Below, in pieces: positions 36,301 through 42,937 of a stretch of 64,000 bases of DNA. The notes below the pieces were generated by a model that had not been told where the DNA came from, did not search any database, and saw only the letters and a program-made list of their open reading frames with translations. Both the position numbers and the translations under genes were made by a program. Source of the stretch: Lachnospiraceae bacterium MA2020 (lineage in GTDB: Bacteria; Bacillota; Clostridia; Lachnospirales; Lachnospiraceae); NCBI GenBank assembly GCA_000746015.1, contig JQKK01000003.1, forward strand, positions 226,213 through 290,212. Direction: 5' to 3'. Each line of letters begins with the position of its first letter. The stretch's first letter is position 1.

Positions 36301-36375
36301 CTTGCAAAGTCAGTAGGAGATAAGGCTGAAAAGAAAGTCATGAAGAAGCAGAAGTTCAGCTTCACAGTAAAGTAA
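33316..36375 (+). CDS. Secreted VWA-domain protein with metzincin protease motif (1019 aa)
   Basis: Large exported protein, starting at TTG behind AGGTGG. Signal peptide 1-28 (ending VYAAE), an acidic linker, a VWA domain (about 115-345) with MIDAS start Asp121 in FVIDTTGSMSG, a calcium-loop-like DRDGDGLLDEWE (347-358), and a zinc-protease region with HELGHTLGLSH (555-565) and a Met-turn-like SVMNY (Met588). These are the two marks of metzincins. A second Asp-rich loop (DLDGDGDTNG), a CARDB/Ig-like section (about 735-850) and a Big2-like module (about 860-915) follow. The C-terminal 90 residues are basic with no sorting signal, so anchoring is unclear. The substrate is unknown. Confidence 0.85.
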   Translation: MRNKRLLSLLISASLIVGQMGLTGVYAAETTGDEVVTYEEAGFEKPAEVAEDETDAAVNDEVTEQEKSEEAENDANSNDPNAVTEYLPEPTAPDFAHNRVRVMADGEGEEVKKADIAFVIDTTGSMSGAIRSVSMNLSYFIDILETKGIDLHMSVIDYRDIFVDGPDSTVIHHYPSGDSVSRDDADDTDSYYKKNKYSVSEGEIWTVSGGDVKDDLDYLSHHVNGGGDTPETPTDALQKLTVADYGWRDDAHKFAFLLTDAGYKVSANSYDYYRKTLSENILPDADAMASILRSNDIKTTVVSHRSYEDDYEPLYRLTGGKFIDISSKDWYLTMVKIAGWIVSGTSDRDGDGLLDEWEIHGMTKEKDGVDLDLPGMGADPDVPDVFVEVDYFEDTVNGISLKPDRSALRTVYQSFKDHGINLHIDAGFDSVDYVTGKIWGDKSGSGAIAKYSTDYDSDVAVNFKKAFPLGYNYSNWNRLALDNFDKNRWNTFRYCVFMNKWGTGSSTTGTGSTGIAEDIPGQFFIVADAGTLSGNRLSGGLSDLGSTAVAGTFMHELGHTLGLSHGGVDTDSMVKDHTQYKSNYLSVMNYLFQFSGLVGSNEVNYSDWKLPALDEAALVESDGFDPAGITVSHNLGTKYYDAKTGKAVAVESIAKKAVDLDGDGDTNGTVSIDLNNDSNISVLKSSGSDWDNIVFMGGLVGGLGEEVDAAKENVLKKNDKVADSLENEIPLDDAIAADLTVNPGTCTIGTVLPSKAFTGLNGQTLSISINSITNKDAEVTLKVESDLVGGAKEQKVALKAREKVTATVEIPSNVTVGSHEVKITATDADGREALKTVTVVVEDPKKASVAYDGEFDLGTISLNGAASGNQITWKSLDTKIATVNGTKAKGVMPGNAGIIAYVGDDAVGAVLLSVGSDLTGTELTAGAAAYKVYVTTEVSANGKKHFEKGRGSEAKKKTYDVTVLVFRDGQLLAQSAYKTKFKKNKKAGIGTVTVKLAKSVGDKAEKKVMKKQKFSFTVK

Positions 36376-36396
36376 TTAAGATATAGCTATGCATTA

Positions 36397-36438
36397 CGAG
36401 GCAGGATCAGATGATCCTGCCTCGATTGTTGTTACTTT
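36397..36438 (+). terminator. Terminator of the VWA/metzincin gene
   Basis: CGAGGCAGGATCA (36397-36409) / TGATCCTGCCTCG (36412-36424), perfect stem, followed by ATTGTTGTTACTTTT. A diverged copy occurs at 37248. Confidence 0.85.
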
Positions 36439-36450
36439 TAGCACCATATA

Positions 36451-36909
36451 CTATAATAATTTATTGTCATTAATATATTTTAGAATATCTAGATGAGTTT
36501 CAGCTAATTTGATTTGAGAGATTTCAGTCTTATTAAAAAACCTAAGTTCTCTTGACTCTTCGCTGCAAATCATGGAGTTAAATTCAGCTATTTTTACATC
36601 GAATAAAGCGGTGACAATCCTAAGAATATTTCCATCGGGGTAGGCTGCAATTCTATAGGGATTAGAGAAAACTTCAATCAGTTTTGTGTTAGATACTATG
36701 AGGTTAGTTTCTTCTAAAACCTCTCTTCGAATGCATTCTTCAAGAGATTCTTCCATTTTTAGTCCACCTCCGATAAAAGACCAACGCTCAGAATCGGCAC
36801 GTTTTTCTAATAAGATAGAATCTCTACACCTGATTAGTGCTACTGCACCTAAGTGGATAGGTTTATTGGGTTTTGGAGCCTCTTTTGAATGATAAAATCT
36901 GGTTTTCAT
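36451..36909 (-). CDS. NUDIX hydrolase
   Basis: A 152-aa NUDIX-fold pyrophosphohydrolase of unknown substrate. The Nudix box is GGLKMEESLEECIRREVLEETNL, where the usual Gly of REUXEEXGU is Asn. The start at 36909 (MKTRFYHSKEAP) follows GGAG; an open frame continues upstream without a ribosome site. It has its own promoter (36977-37005). It sits on the opposite strand between the VWA gene and a decayed copy of that gene's 3' end. Confidence 0.85.
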   Translation of the reverse strand: MKTRFYHSKEAPKPNKPIHLGAVALIRCRDSILLEKRADSERWSFIGGGLKMEESLEECIRREVLEETNLIVSNTKLIEVFSNPYRIAAYPDGNILRIVTALFDVKIAEFNSMICSEESRELRFFNKTEISQIKLAETHLDILKYINDNKLL

Positions 36910-36976
36910 GCTGTTTATCTCCTTGTTAGATGAAATCTTTGTTGTATAAATCATATTGGTATGCCTCATAGGCAGT

Positions 36977-37005
36977 ATTGTATGTTTCTGGTGTTGAAGC
37001 GTCAA
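36977..37005 (-). promoter_or_regulatory. Sigma-A promoter of the NUDIX gene
   Basis: Minus-strand TTGACG (37005-37000), 17-bp spacer, TACAAT (36982-36977), about 70 bp upstream of the NUDIX start. Confidence 0.7.
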
Positions 37006-37029
37006 GGCTTATTCGGATAAATGAAAGAA

Positions 37030-37226
37030 GATGTGCTACATATGATGTAGAAGTACTTGTATTTAGAGATGGTGTACGCCTTGAACAGTCAGCTTACAAG
37101 ACAAAGTTTAAGAAAAATAAAAAGCCTGGTACAGCGACTGTTATAATAAAACTCGCTAAGTCAACGGGAGATAAAGCTGAAAAGAAGGTTATGAAGAAAC
37201 AGAGATTTAATTTTACAATTAAGTAA
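37030..37226 (+). pseudogene. Decayed duplicate of the 3' end of the VWA/metzincin gene
   Basis: The translation TYDVEVLVFRDGVRLEQSAY and following KTKFKKNKKPG, GDKAEKKVMKKQ closely match the last 65 residues of the 1019-aa protein (TYDVTVLVFRDGQLLAQSAY, KTKFKKNKKAG, GDKAEKKVMKKQ). Nucleotide differences are mainly at third positions, so the copy is old. There is no plausible start or ribosome site, and its 5' side merges into the NUDIX promoter. A matching terminator follows at 37248. It is probably the stump of a second, tandem surface-protein gene. Confidence 0.75.
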
Positions 37227-37247
37227 ATATAAGTCGTTTTTGCAACT

Positions 37248-37285
37248 GAGGCAGGATCCGGTTGGGTCCTGCCTCGATTTTAATT
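37248..37285 (+). terminator. Terminator copy after the decayed duplicate
   Basis: GAGGCAGGA (37248-37256) / TCCTGCCTC (37267-37275), followed by GATTTTAATT. It shares its arms with the terminator at 36397. Confidence 0.75.
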
Positions 37286-37356
37286 CATTAAAGCGGATAC
37301 TGATATCGGACAGATAAGGGGAAATTATCGTTCAGTATCACTTTCCGTTTGTTTAT

Positions 37357-39639
37357 TTATTTTGCAAGCTTAGCAGCATTCTCTCCGGCAATCTTTCCGG
37401 ATACAAATGTCCATGACTGAGCCTGACCACCCCATGGGCTGTAGGCTTTGCCATCTGCATTACATACACCCTCTGAATCCTGTCCTACTGCAAAGAGGTT
37501 CTCGATCGGTGTACCATCCTCTTTAAGAACATTCATGTTTGCGTCGATATTAAGTGAACCTACAGTTCCGTATGACCATCCTGAGCATGCTACAAGATAG
37601 AATTTATCAGTACTGTCAGCTGTTGTTCCGAGTGAATCTGCAAGCTTGGAAACATCTACACCCATCTTGTCTGCAAGCTCTGCAGGAGTACCTGAAAGAA
37701 CATCATTGAAATCTTCACCGACTTTGAGGATTTTATCGATGTCTTCAACCGGTGTTCCGGCCTCAGGAAGTTCTCCGCCATTTCCAACGAAGTTTACTAT
37801 AGCCTTAGATGTTGTTTCAGAAAGTCCTTTTGTACGGATAGTATCAATGTCATCCTGACTCCATACTGTGTAGTACATGAATCCTGGAGCATAAGCAATG
37901 CCTACAGTCAGACCTGTTGACGCGTCAGTTCCGGAAGCATCATCACCGCCCCATTTTTCACCTTCTATAGTGATTTCAGGAGCATCTGTAGTGACTGCAA
38001 GTGCTGAGAGTATTGCTTTCTGGTCGGCAGTCAGATCATCGGTTCTGATAACATGTGGAACCTGTGAAATATGTATCATAGGAAGTGTACCCATAGCGTA
38101 TGTTGTACCACCTACAGACTGTCCCATCTTGATACCATCGCCCTTTGCAAGCATATCACCGATGACAGTTGCACTGTGTCCGAGATACTCTTTCATCATA
38201 TCTTCGTTTCCGATGAAGCCGCCTGTAGCAAGTATTACTGACTTTCCATATACTTCATAGGTTGTTCCGTCGTAGTAAGTACATCTTACACCGATCACGT
38301 TGTCATTTTCATCAGTAATAAGCTCATCACCCTTAAGCTCAAGCATGTAGTCGTTTTTCTCGTTCATAGCCTTAGCTTTATCAAGAGCGCGGGTAAACTG
38401 GAATGTATGATCCGGACCAAGGACATACCACTTGGTGTTGTTCTCGTCTGCTGTATATACTGTCCACTCTTTATCCCAGTCTGTACGGACAAATGAGCCG
38501 ATAAGTCCGCCTTCCATTCCATCAAACTCAAAATCGAAGTTATCCATGTAATAGTCAAGAGCAGGACCAGACTCATCAACAGCCTTACGGATAACATCAG
38601 CTTTTTCATCTGTTCCGACATAATCTATCCATGTCTTGTAAACATCGTCTGCATCAATATAATCCTTACCGTCATTGTATTTCTTGGCAAGATTTTTTGA
38701 ATTGATAGCCATAGGGCCATAAACAGATGCAGAGTTTCCACCGATTGCAGCAGCCTGCTCGATACCAAATACTTTTGCGCCTGATTTTGCAGCCGCACAG
38801 TATGAAAGGAGACCTGAACCGCCAAGACCTACTACTATTACATCGTAGCCATCAAGCTTTACAGTTTCTGTAGACTTTTCAGGAGCATTATACCATTCGT
38901 CAGACTTGCCGCCTGCCTCATCAATAGCTTCGGCAACGATTTTCTTAATAGCGCCTGAAGAAGATGTAGCACCTGAAATCGCATCAACACCTATTGACTG
39001 TGCCTCAATGATCCTTGGAATCAGGTTGGCTTCTGCTGTCTTGAACCACTGACCTGTTGCAGAGTCGGTCTCTTCTGTAATCTTTATATCCTTGATCTTG
39101 CCATCTGCGATAGTAACTTCTCCGACCATGTCACCTGTAAAGCCGAAGGATGATGCTGATTCTGTATAAGTACCATCTTTTAATGCTGCTTTTTCTGCAG
39201 AAGCAGACTTATCTGTACCGCTTGCATGATCGATAGCAGACTGGAGCGCACGTTTTACCGCATCTGTTGTCTCGGTAGCTCCGGATACAGCATCGATATC
39301 TGCTGACTGAGCATCCATAATCTCCTTCACAAGAGTTTCGGATGCTGCCTGACCGATTGACTCTGTTTCTACAGACAGATCAAGCGATACATTGCTGATC
39401 GCATCTTCTGTAAAATCTGCGGTTACCTTGACAGTACCACCGTGTCCCTCTGACTCACCTGTATAGGTTCCCGGTGTGTATTTTCCGCTTGCGCTAGCTG
39501 CCTCAGAAGCTTTTTCACTCGCCTGTGTTTCTTCCGAAACAGCAGTTGAAGATGTTGCAGCTGTATTTGGTGCTGTGCTGCAAGCTGTCATGGACAGAGC
39601 AGTAACCATAGAAATCATAGTTAAAGCTTTTTTTTTCAT
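37357..39639 (-). CDS. Extracellular flavin-dependent reductase lipoprotein (two FMN-binding domains plus FAD domain)
   Basis: Fumarate-reductase-like lipoprotein of about 760 aa. The start at 39639 follows GGGAGG. Signal peptide with SMTAC (Cys20). Two tandem FMN_bind domains follow (about 50-140 and 150-245). Each has the ApbE flavinylation pattern DxxSGAT (DAVSGATETT and DAISGATSSS), so two covalent FMNs are expected. Then comes a FAD-binding domain (about 270-760) with DVIVVGLGGSGLLSYCAAAK and IGGNSA, ending PWGGQAQSWTFVSGKIAGENAA. It probably reduces an enoate-type acceptor at the cell surface; the substrate is unknown. It is transcribed divergently from a merR gene, through a promoter built for MerR control. 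Confidence 0.88.
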   Translation of the reverse strand: MKKKALTMISMVTALSMTACSTAPNTAATSSTAVSEETQASEKASEAASASGKYTPGTYTGESEGHGGTVKVTADFTEDAISNVSLDLSVETESIGQAASETLVKEIMDAQSADIDAVSGATETTDAVKRALQSAIDHASGTDKSASAEKAALKDGTYTESASSFGFTGDMVGEVTIADGKIKDIKITEETDSATGQWFKTAEANLIPRIIEAQSIGVDAISGATSSSGAIKKIVAEAIDEAGGKSDEWYNAPEKSTETVKLDGYDVIVVGLGGSGLLSYCAAAKSGAKVFGIEQAAAIGGNSASVYGPMAINSKNLAKKYNDGKDYIDADDVYKTWIDYVGTDEKADVIRKAVDESGPALDYYMDNFDFEFDGMEGGLIGSFVRTDWDKEWTVYTADENNTKWYVLGPDHTFQFTRALDKAKAMNEKNDYMLELKGDELITDENDNVIGVRCTYYDGTTYEVYGKSVILATGGFIGNEDMMKEYLGHSATVIGDMLAKGDGIKMGQSVGGTTYAMGTLPMIHISQVPHVIRTDDLTADQKAILSALAVTTDAPEITIEGEKWGGDDASGTDASTGLTVGIAYAPGFMYYTVWSQDDIDTIRTKGLSETTSKAIVNFVGNGGELPEAGTPVEDIDKILKVGEDFNDVLSGTPAELADKMGVDVSKLADSLGTTADSTDKFYLVACSGWSYGTVGSLNIDANMNVLKEDGTPIENLFAVGQDSEGVCNADGKAYSPWGGQAQSWTFVSGKIAGENAAKLAK

Positions 39640-39680
39640 TAAATCCCTCCCAATCATTGTTATTTTTTTAACTTAAGAAT

Positions 39681-39711
39681 ATAATAAAGGTTGGAACTGT
39701 TCTAATGTCAA
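39681..39711 (-). promoter_or_regulatory. MerR-type promoter with a 19-bp spacer and operator
   Basis: Minus strand: TTGACA (39711-39706), 19-bp spacer, TATTAT (39686-39681). The spacer contains the inverted repeat TTAGAAC-A-GTTCCAA (39705-39691). A consensus promoter with an over-long spacer and a central palindrome is the hallmark of MerR-activated genes. The same palindrome overlaps the region upstream of the divergent merR -10 (TATAAT 39722-39727). Confidence 0.8.
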
Positions 39712-39739
39712 TCAAAGAATATATAATTCAATTAATAAA

Positions 39740-40495
39740 ATGAATATCAACGAAGCAAGTAAAAGAACCGGCGTATCAAAGGATATGATACGTTTCTATG
39801 AAAAAAAGGGCATGCTTAAGCCTAAGCGTAATAGTCAGAATAATTATCGCATATATGATGACCAGGATCTTAATTTAATTGTACTGATACATGATTACAG
39901 TTCAATAGGCATGTCATTGAAATCAATCGCAAAGCTCATAAAAGAACATGATATCAGAGAAGCTGCCGAAGATCTGGATGAATCTATAAAAAGACTTCGA
40001 AATGAAGAAATGTGGATTCATGCCAAGATCAATAATGCGATAGACATGGCAAAGCTGTTGGATATGGTAAAAAATGACGTTTCATACGATATCGGAGAAA
40101 GAGACGATATGTACTGCTATTCTATAAGAAGTGCGGGCTTTGGAAATGTGCACAGCTACCTCGCAGAAAGAGGTGGAATAGCAAGGGCTGTTTTCAGAGT
40201 AAAAAGGGATTTCTTTGAAAGTACAGACTGGCCGGAAGATCACGCTCTGCTTTTTACACCACATATTGAAGAACTTGGCGCGGAGCTTGAATTAATCCCA
40301 AAGCATAAGTATTATCGCACAATCCTAAAACATGATAAACATAAAAAACTGGGATATGAGGATGTGAAGTCTATCATCAGTGACATAGAAAGCAAAGGCT
40401 GCAAAATGTCAGGTGATATGTACATTTACCAGATAATGGGCAGCACAGACTATAATGTTCAGGATTATGTTTGCATTGAGTTTGGTATACAGTAA
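39740..40495 (+). CDS. MerR-family transcriptional regulator
   Basis: A 251-aa regulator. The N-terminal winged helix (1-70, MNINEASKRTGVSKDMIRFYEKKGML...NYRIYDDQDL) is followed by a coiled coil (about 80-120) and a C-terminal region (about 130-251) of about 120 residues that resembles a GyrI-like effector-binding fold. No metal-binding cysteines are seen, so a small-molecule signal is likelier than a metal. It is divergent from the flavin reductase gene, whose promoter carries a MerR-type operator. There is no clear ribosome site; the -10 at 39722-39727 would give a very short 5' UTR. Confidence 0.9.
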   Translation: MNINEASKRTGVSKDMIRFYEKKGMLKPKRNSQNNYRIYDDQDLNLIVLIHDYSSIGMSLKSIAKLIKEHDIREAAEDLDESIKRLRNEEMWIHAKINNAIDMAKLLDMVKNDVSYDIGERDDMYCYSIRSAGFGNVHSYLAERGGIARAVFRVKRDFFESTDWPEDHALLFTPHIEELGAELELIPKHKYYRTILKHDKHKKLGYEDVKSIISDIESKGCKMSGDMYIYQIMGSTDYNVQDYVCIEFGIQ

Positions 40496-40511
40496 GCACG
40501 TTAGAGAGATA

Positions 40512-40545
40512 CATAAAAAAACGAGGATACCATTATGGTATCCTC
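40512..40545. terminator. Terminator between merR and the small membrane protein gene
   Basis: GAGGATACCA (40523-40532) / TGGTATCCTC (40536-40545). On the minus strand it is followed by GTTTTTTT; on the plus strand the T-tract is weak. It mainly serves the minus-strand gene. Confidence 0.85.
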
Positions 40546-40560
40546 AACTGCTTTCTATTC

Positions 40561-40884
40561 TTATATAGTACGCTCGTAATACAAAAGCCCGATCCATTCC
40601 AATAGATTGCGGAAACCAAAGTACATCATGATATACATTGAGATCCTGATGGCGCTTATTGTTATCATCTGGCCGGAAAGATCAGATTTAATGCAGATGA
40701 TTCCGGCTGCAAAAACTAAAATCCAGTTTGCAGCCTCAGCAATCCGATTGGCTTTAAGCAAGATCGTATTCCATCGTTCGTCATTTTTATTCTTAACTTG
40801 TCTTACAGCTCTCCATATATACATTCCTAAAGTAAAAAACAAAGATAATGCCAATAATATTAAAATACAAGTCTGTTCGTTCAT
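40561..40884 (-). CDS. Small membrane protein, 107 aa
   Basis: Not recognised. About three membrane segments: 6-24 (ILILLALSLFFTLGMYIW), 53-68 (NWILVFAAGIICI) and 75-95 (ITISAIRISMYIMMYFGF), with a basic cytoplasmic loop VRQVKNKNDERW between the first two. A good GGAAGGAG ribosome site and a strong terminator support a real gene. It is a single-gene unit. Confidence 0.75.
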   Translation of the reverse strand: MNEQTCILILLALSLFFTLGMYIWRAVRQVKNKNDERWNTILLKANRIAEAANWILVFAAGIICIKSDLSGQMITISAIRISMYIMMYFGFRNLLEWIGLLYYERTI

Positions 40885-41073
40885 TTTTGCTCCTTCCTTA
40901 GCTAAAAGTCATATTATGAAGTAAAACTTCAGGTGCAGGTAATTTTACAATACCATAAAACTTATAGGGCAACAAGAAAAATTAACAAAAATGTAATATA
41001 TGATTATGAAAATCGTGCCGAAATGAATGGAAATATAAGAATTATAAGGAAAATATTATTGTAATAAAAAAGT

Positions 41074-41112
41074 AATAATGGTGCCTAGCTAAAAAGCCAA
41101 GCACCATTATTA
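41074..41112 (-). terminator. Terminator of the PAP2 gene
   Basis: AATAATGGTGC...GCACCATTATT with an interrupted inner stem (41074-41112). On the minus strand it is followed by ACTTTTTTATT. Confidence 0.85.
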
Positions 41113-41119
41113 TATAATC

Positions 41120-42088
41120 TTATGCTGTTTTCGCTGCGATTTTTTCCCCTTCTGTCATTTTCATTATGAAGTATGGGAATATTACAAGTCCAAATATGAC
41201 TTCGATCGCTCCTCGAAGGAAGTTGCCCCAGTGGCTGCCAAACATCAAAACGACGGTTGCTTTTGAAACATATTCATGCCATGAAAAGTATATTCCAAGA
41301 CCGACTGATGTGAGTGGTGCAAGCATCGGAGAAGATGTCGGGATCTTATAGTGAATATAGTGTCTTTCAATGTATGCGCCAACTATAAATCCGGCAAAGC
41401 CTCCACAGCCCTTAAAAGTATCATTCATCATTGCTTGAGGATCAACAAGGAGTACTCCGTCCACATAGTCCATAGGATACGGCTTTACAGTGATGTAAAT
41501 GATTACAAGTATGACGCCGATGATTCCTATGAGAGAAAGAGTGTCGCAGAGCTTATCATTGCCATCAAGTTTTTCGTAGACTTTTCCAACAACAATGATC
41601 AGTATACTCGCGGATCCGAAACCGACAATTACATCCTGTGGAGTGTGTACTCCGAGAAAGTTTCGAGAGAATAGTGTCAATACAAGCATCACGCCACAGC
41701 AGGTACTTAACCATTTCCTTTTATTATGCTGCCATGCAATGACCGTACCGTAAACAGAAGTTGCTACTGTTGAGTGTCCGCTTGGGAATGAATAACCGGT
41801 CGCCGCGACTTTTGAGTCTCCGGCAGGCTCTATCTGGCTTGAGCGTATCCACGGTCTGTATGCACAGACAGTGAGTTTGATTATTCCGTTTACAATCTCA
41901 CCACACCAGTAAGTCGAGAGGAAACGATAACCCCACTTCTTGTTGACACACCAAAAGATCATGAGTGGCAGAAGCGGCATTACATCGACTGCAATCTTGG
42001 AAATAGAATTGAAGATTTCATCTAAAGATCCCCCGAGAGCATTTCTCAGATTTTGAAGAAGCAATAAGTATTGAATATCTAACTCCAT
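41120..42088 (-). CDS. PAP2-family membrane phosphatase with C-terminal membrane extension
   Basis: Integral membrane phosphatase, 322 aa. The three PAP2 motifs are complete: KLTVCAYRP, SFPSGHST and SRNFLGVHTPQD. These lie in the first 190 residues; the remaining 130 add about four more membrane segments, longer than a minimal PAP2 protein. Likely substrates are lipid phosphates such as undecaprenyl or sphingolipid-type diphosphates. It stands alone with its own terminator, so context does not narrow the function. Confidence 0.85.
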   Translation of the reverse strand: MELDIQYLLLLQNLRNALGGSLDEIFNSISKIAVDVMPLLPLMIFWCVNKKWGYRFLSTYWCGEIVNGIIKLTVCAYRPWIRSSQIEPAGDSKVAATGYSFPSGHSTVATSVYGTVIAWQHNKRKWLSTCCGVMLVLTLFSRNFLGVHTPQDVIVGFGSASILIIVVGKVYEKLDGNDKLCDTLSLIGIIGVILVIIYITVKPYPMDYVDGVLLVDPQAMMNDTFKGCGGFAGFIVGAYIERHYIHYKIPTSSPMLAPLTSVGLGIYFSWHEYVSKATVVLMFGSHWGNFLRGAIEVIFGLVIFPYFIMKMTEGEKIAAKTA

Positions 42089-42253
42089 ATATAACCCTCC
42101 TTTTTCCCTATGTAAAACAGTATAGTATATAAATTAATTGCGCGCGGTATTTTTTGAGATACATTGTTTGTACTAATTTTTGTACTTTATTTATTAAAAA
42201 ACTTGTACAAAATTGCGTAGCGTGTTAAAATTTTGACGTTGATGTTAAGTTTG

Positions 42254-42259
42254 TATAAT
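42254..42259 (+). promoter_or_regulatory. -10 box of the ABC-2 exporter operon
   Basis: TATAAT at 42254-42259. TTGACG lies 15 bp upstream (short spacing) and TTTTGA 17 bp upstream. It is followed by a 5' UTR of about 35 nt with GGAGAGGAGG. Confidence 0.5.
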
Positions 42260-42298
42260 GCTTACTTAATATCTGCTAAAAGGGAGAGGAGGATTTTG

Positions 42299-42334
42299 AT
42301 GGTATTGATATATGGTAGACGTACAAGGAATTAG
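42299..42334 (+). CDS. Possible 11-residue leader peptide overlapping the ATPase start
   Basis: The strong ribosome site GAGGAGG (42286-42292) is correctly spaced for the ATG at 42299, which opens an 11-codon frame (MVLIYGRRTRN) ending TAG at 42332-42334. The ATPase start at 42312 is in another frame, 19 nt from the ribosome site, with an in-frame TGA directly upstream. The simplest reading is translational coupling through the short frame. A sequencing error is the alternative. Confidence 0.4.
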   Translation: MVLIYGRRTRN

Positions 42335-42935
42335 TAAGTCATATGGCGGTAAAACAGTACTTAAGCAGGTCAATATCCAGCTGAATGCCGGCGAGCAGGC
42401 TGCGATCATTGGGCGAAATGGCTGCGGCAAATCGACACTTTTGAATATTATGGCGGGACTTATGAAGCCTGACTCGGGCAGCGTGTCATATTTTGGTCAT
42501 GATATTTATAAAGAAAAGAAAGCTGCAGGTAAGTATTGTGGATATCTGCCGCAGGGAGATTGTCTTATAGAAGAACTTAGTGTCGAGGATAATATAAGCC
42601 TTTGGTGTGGGAAAAAAGGCAAGCCCGACAGGGATATCCTGGAGTTCTTCAAGCTGAATGAATTGCTTAAAGAACCTGTAAAGAATTTGTCCGGTGGCAT
42701 GAAAAGGAGAGTCAGCATTGCATGTACCGCAGTCGGCTGGCCTTCAGTACTATTGCTTGATGAGCCTACAAATGGTCTTGATATTTATCATAAGCAGGAC
42801 ATGCGGGAATTTTTGCAAAAGTTCAGAAAAATAAACGGAATCATTGTGCTTGTAACACATGATGAAAAAGAAATAGAAGAAAGCAGCAGATGTTTTGAAT
42901 TAGCTGACGGAGTATTGAAAGAGAGGAAAAAATAA
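42312..42935 (+). CDS. ABC transporter ATPase (ABC-2 exporter type)
   Basis: A 207-aa ATPase, short but complete: GRNGCGKST, Q-loop LPQGD, signature LSGGMKRR, VLLLDEPTNGLD and VTHDEKE. It heads a four-gene operon with an unknown anchored protein and two ABC-2 permeases, all nearly touching or overlapping. It should drive the two permeases as an exporter. Only one start is possible in its frame (see the short frame at 42299). Confidence 0.9.
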   Translation: MVDVQGISKSYGGKTVLKQVNIQLNAGEQAAIIGRNGCGKSTLLNIMAGLMKPDSGSVSYFGHDIYKEKKAAGKYCGYLPQGDCLIEELSVEDNISLWCGKKGKPDRDILEFFKLNELLKEPVKNLSGGMKRRVSIACTAVGWPSVLLLDEPTNGLDIYHKQDMREFLQKFRKINGIIVLVTHDEKEIEESSRCFELADGVLKERKK

Positions 42936-42937
42936 TA

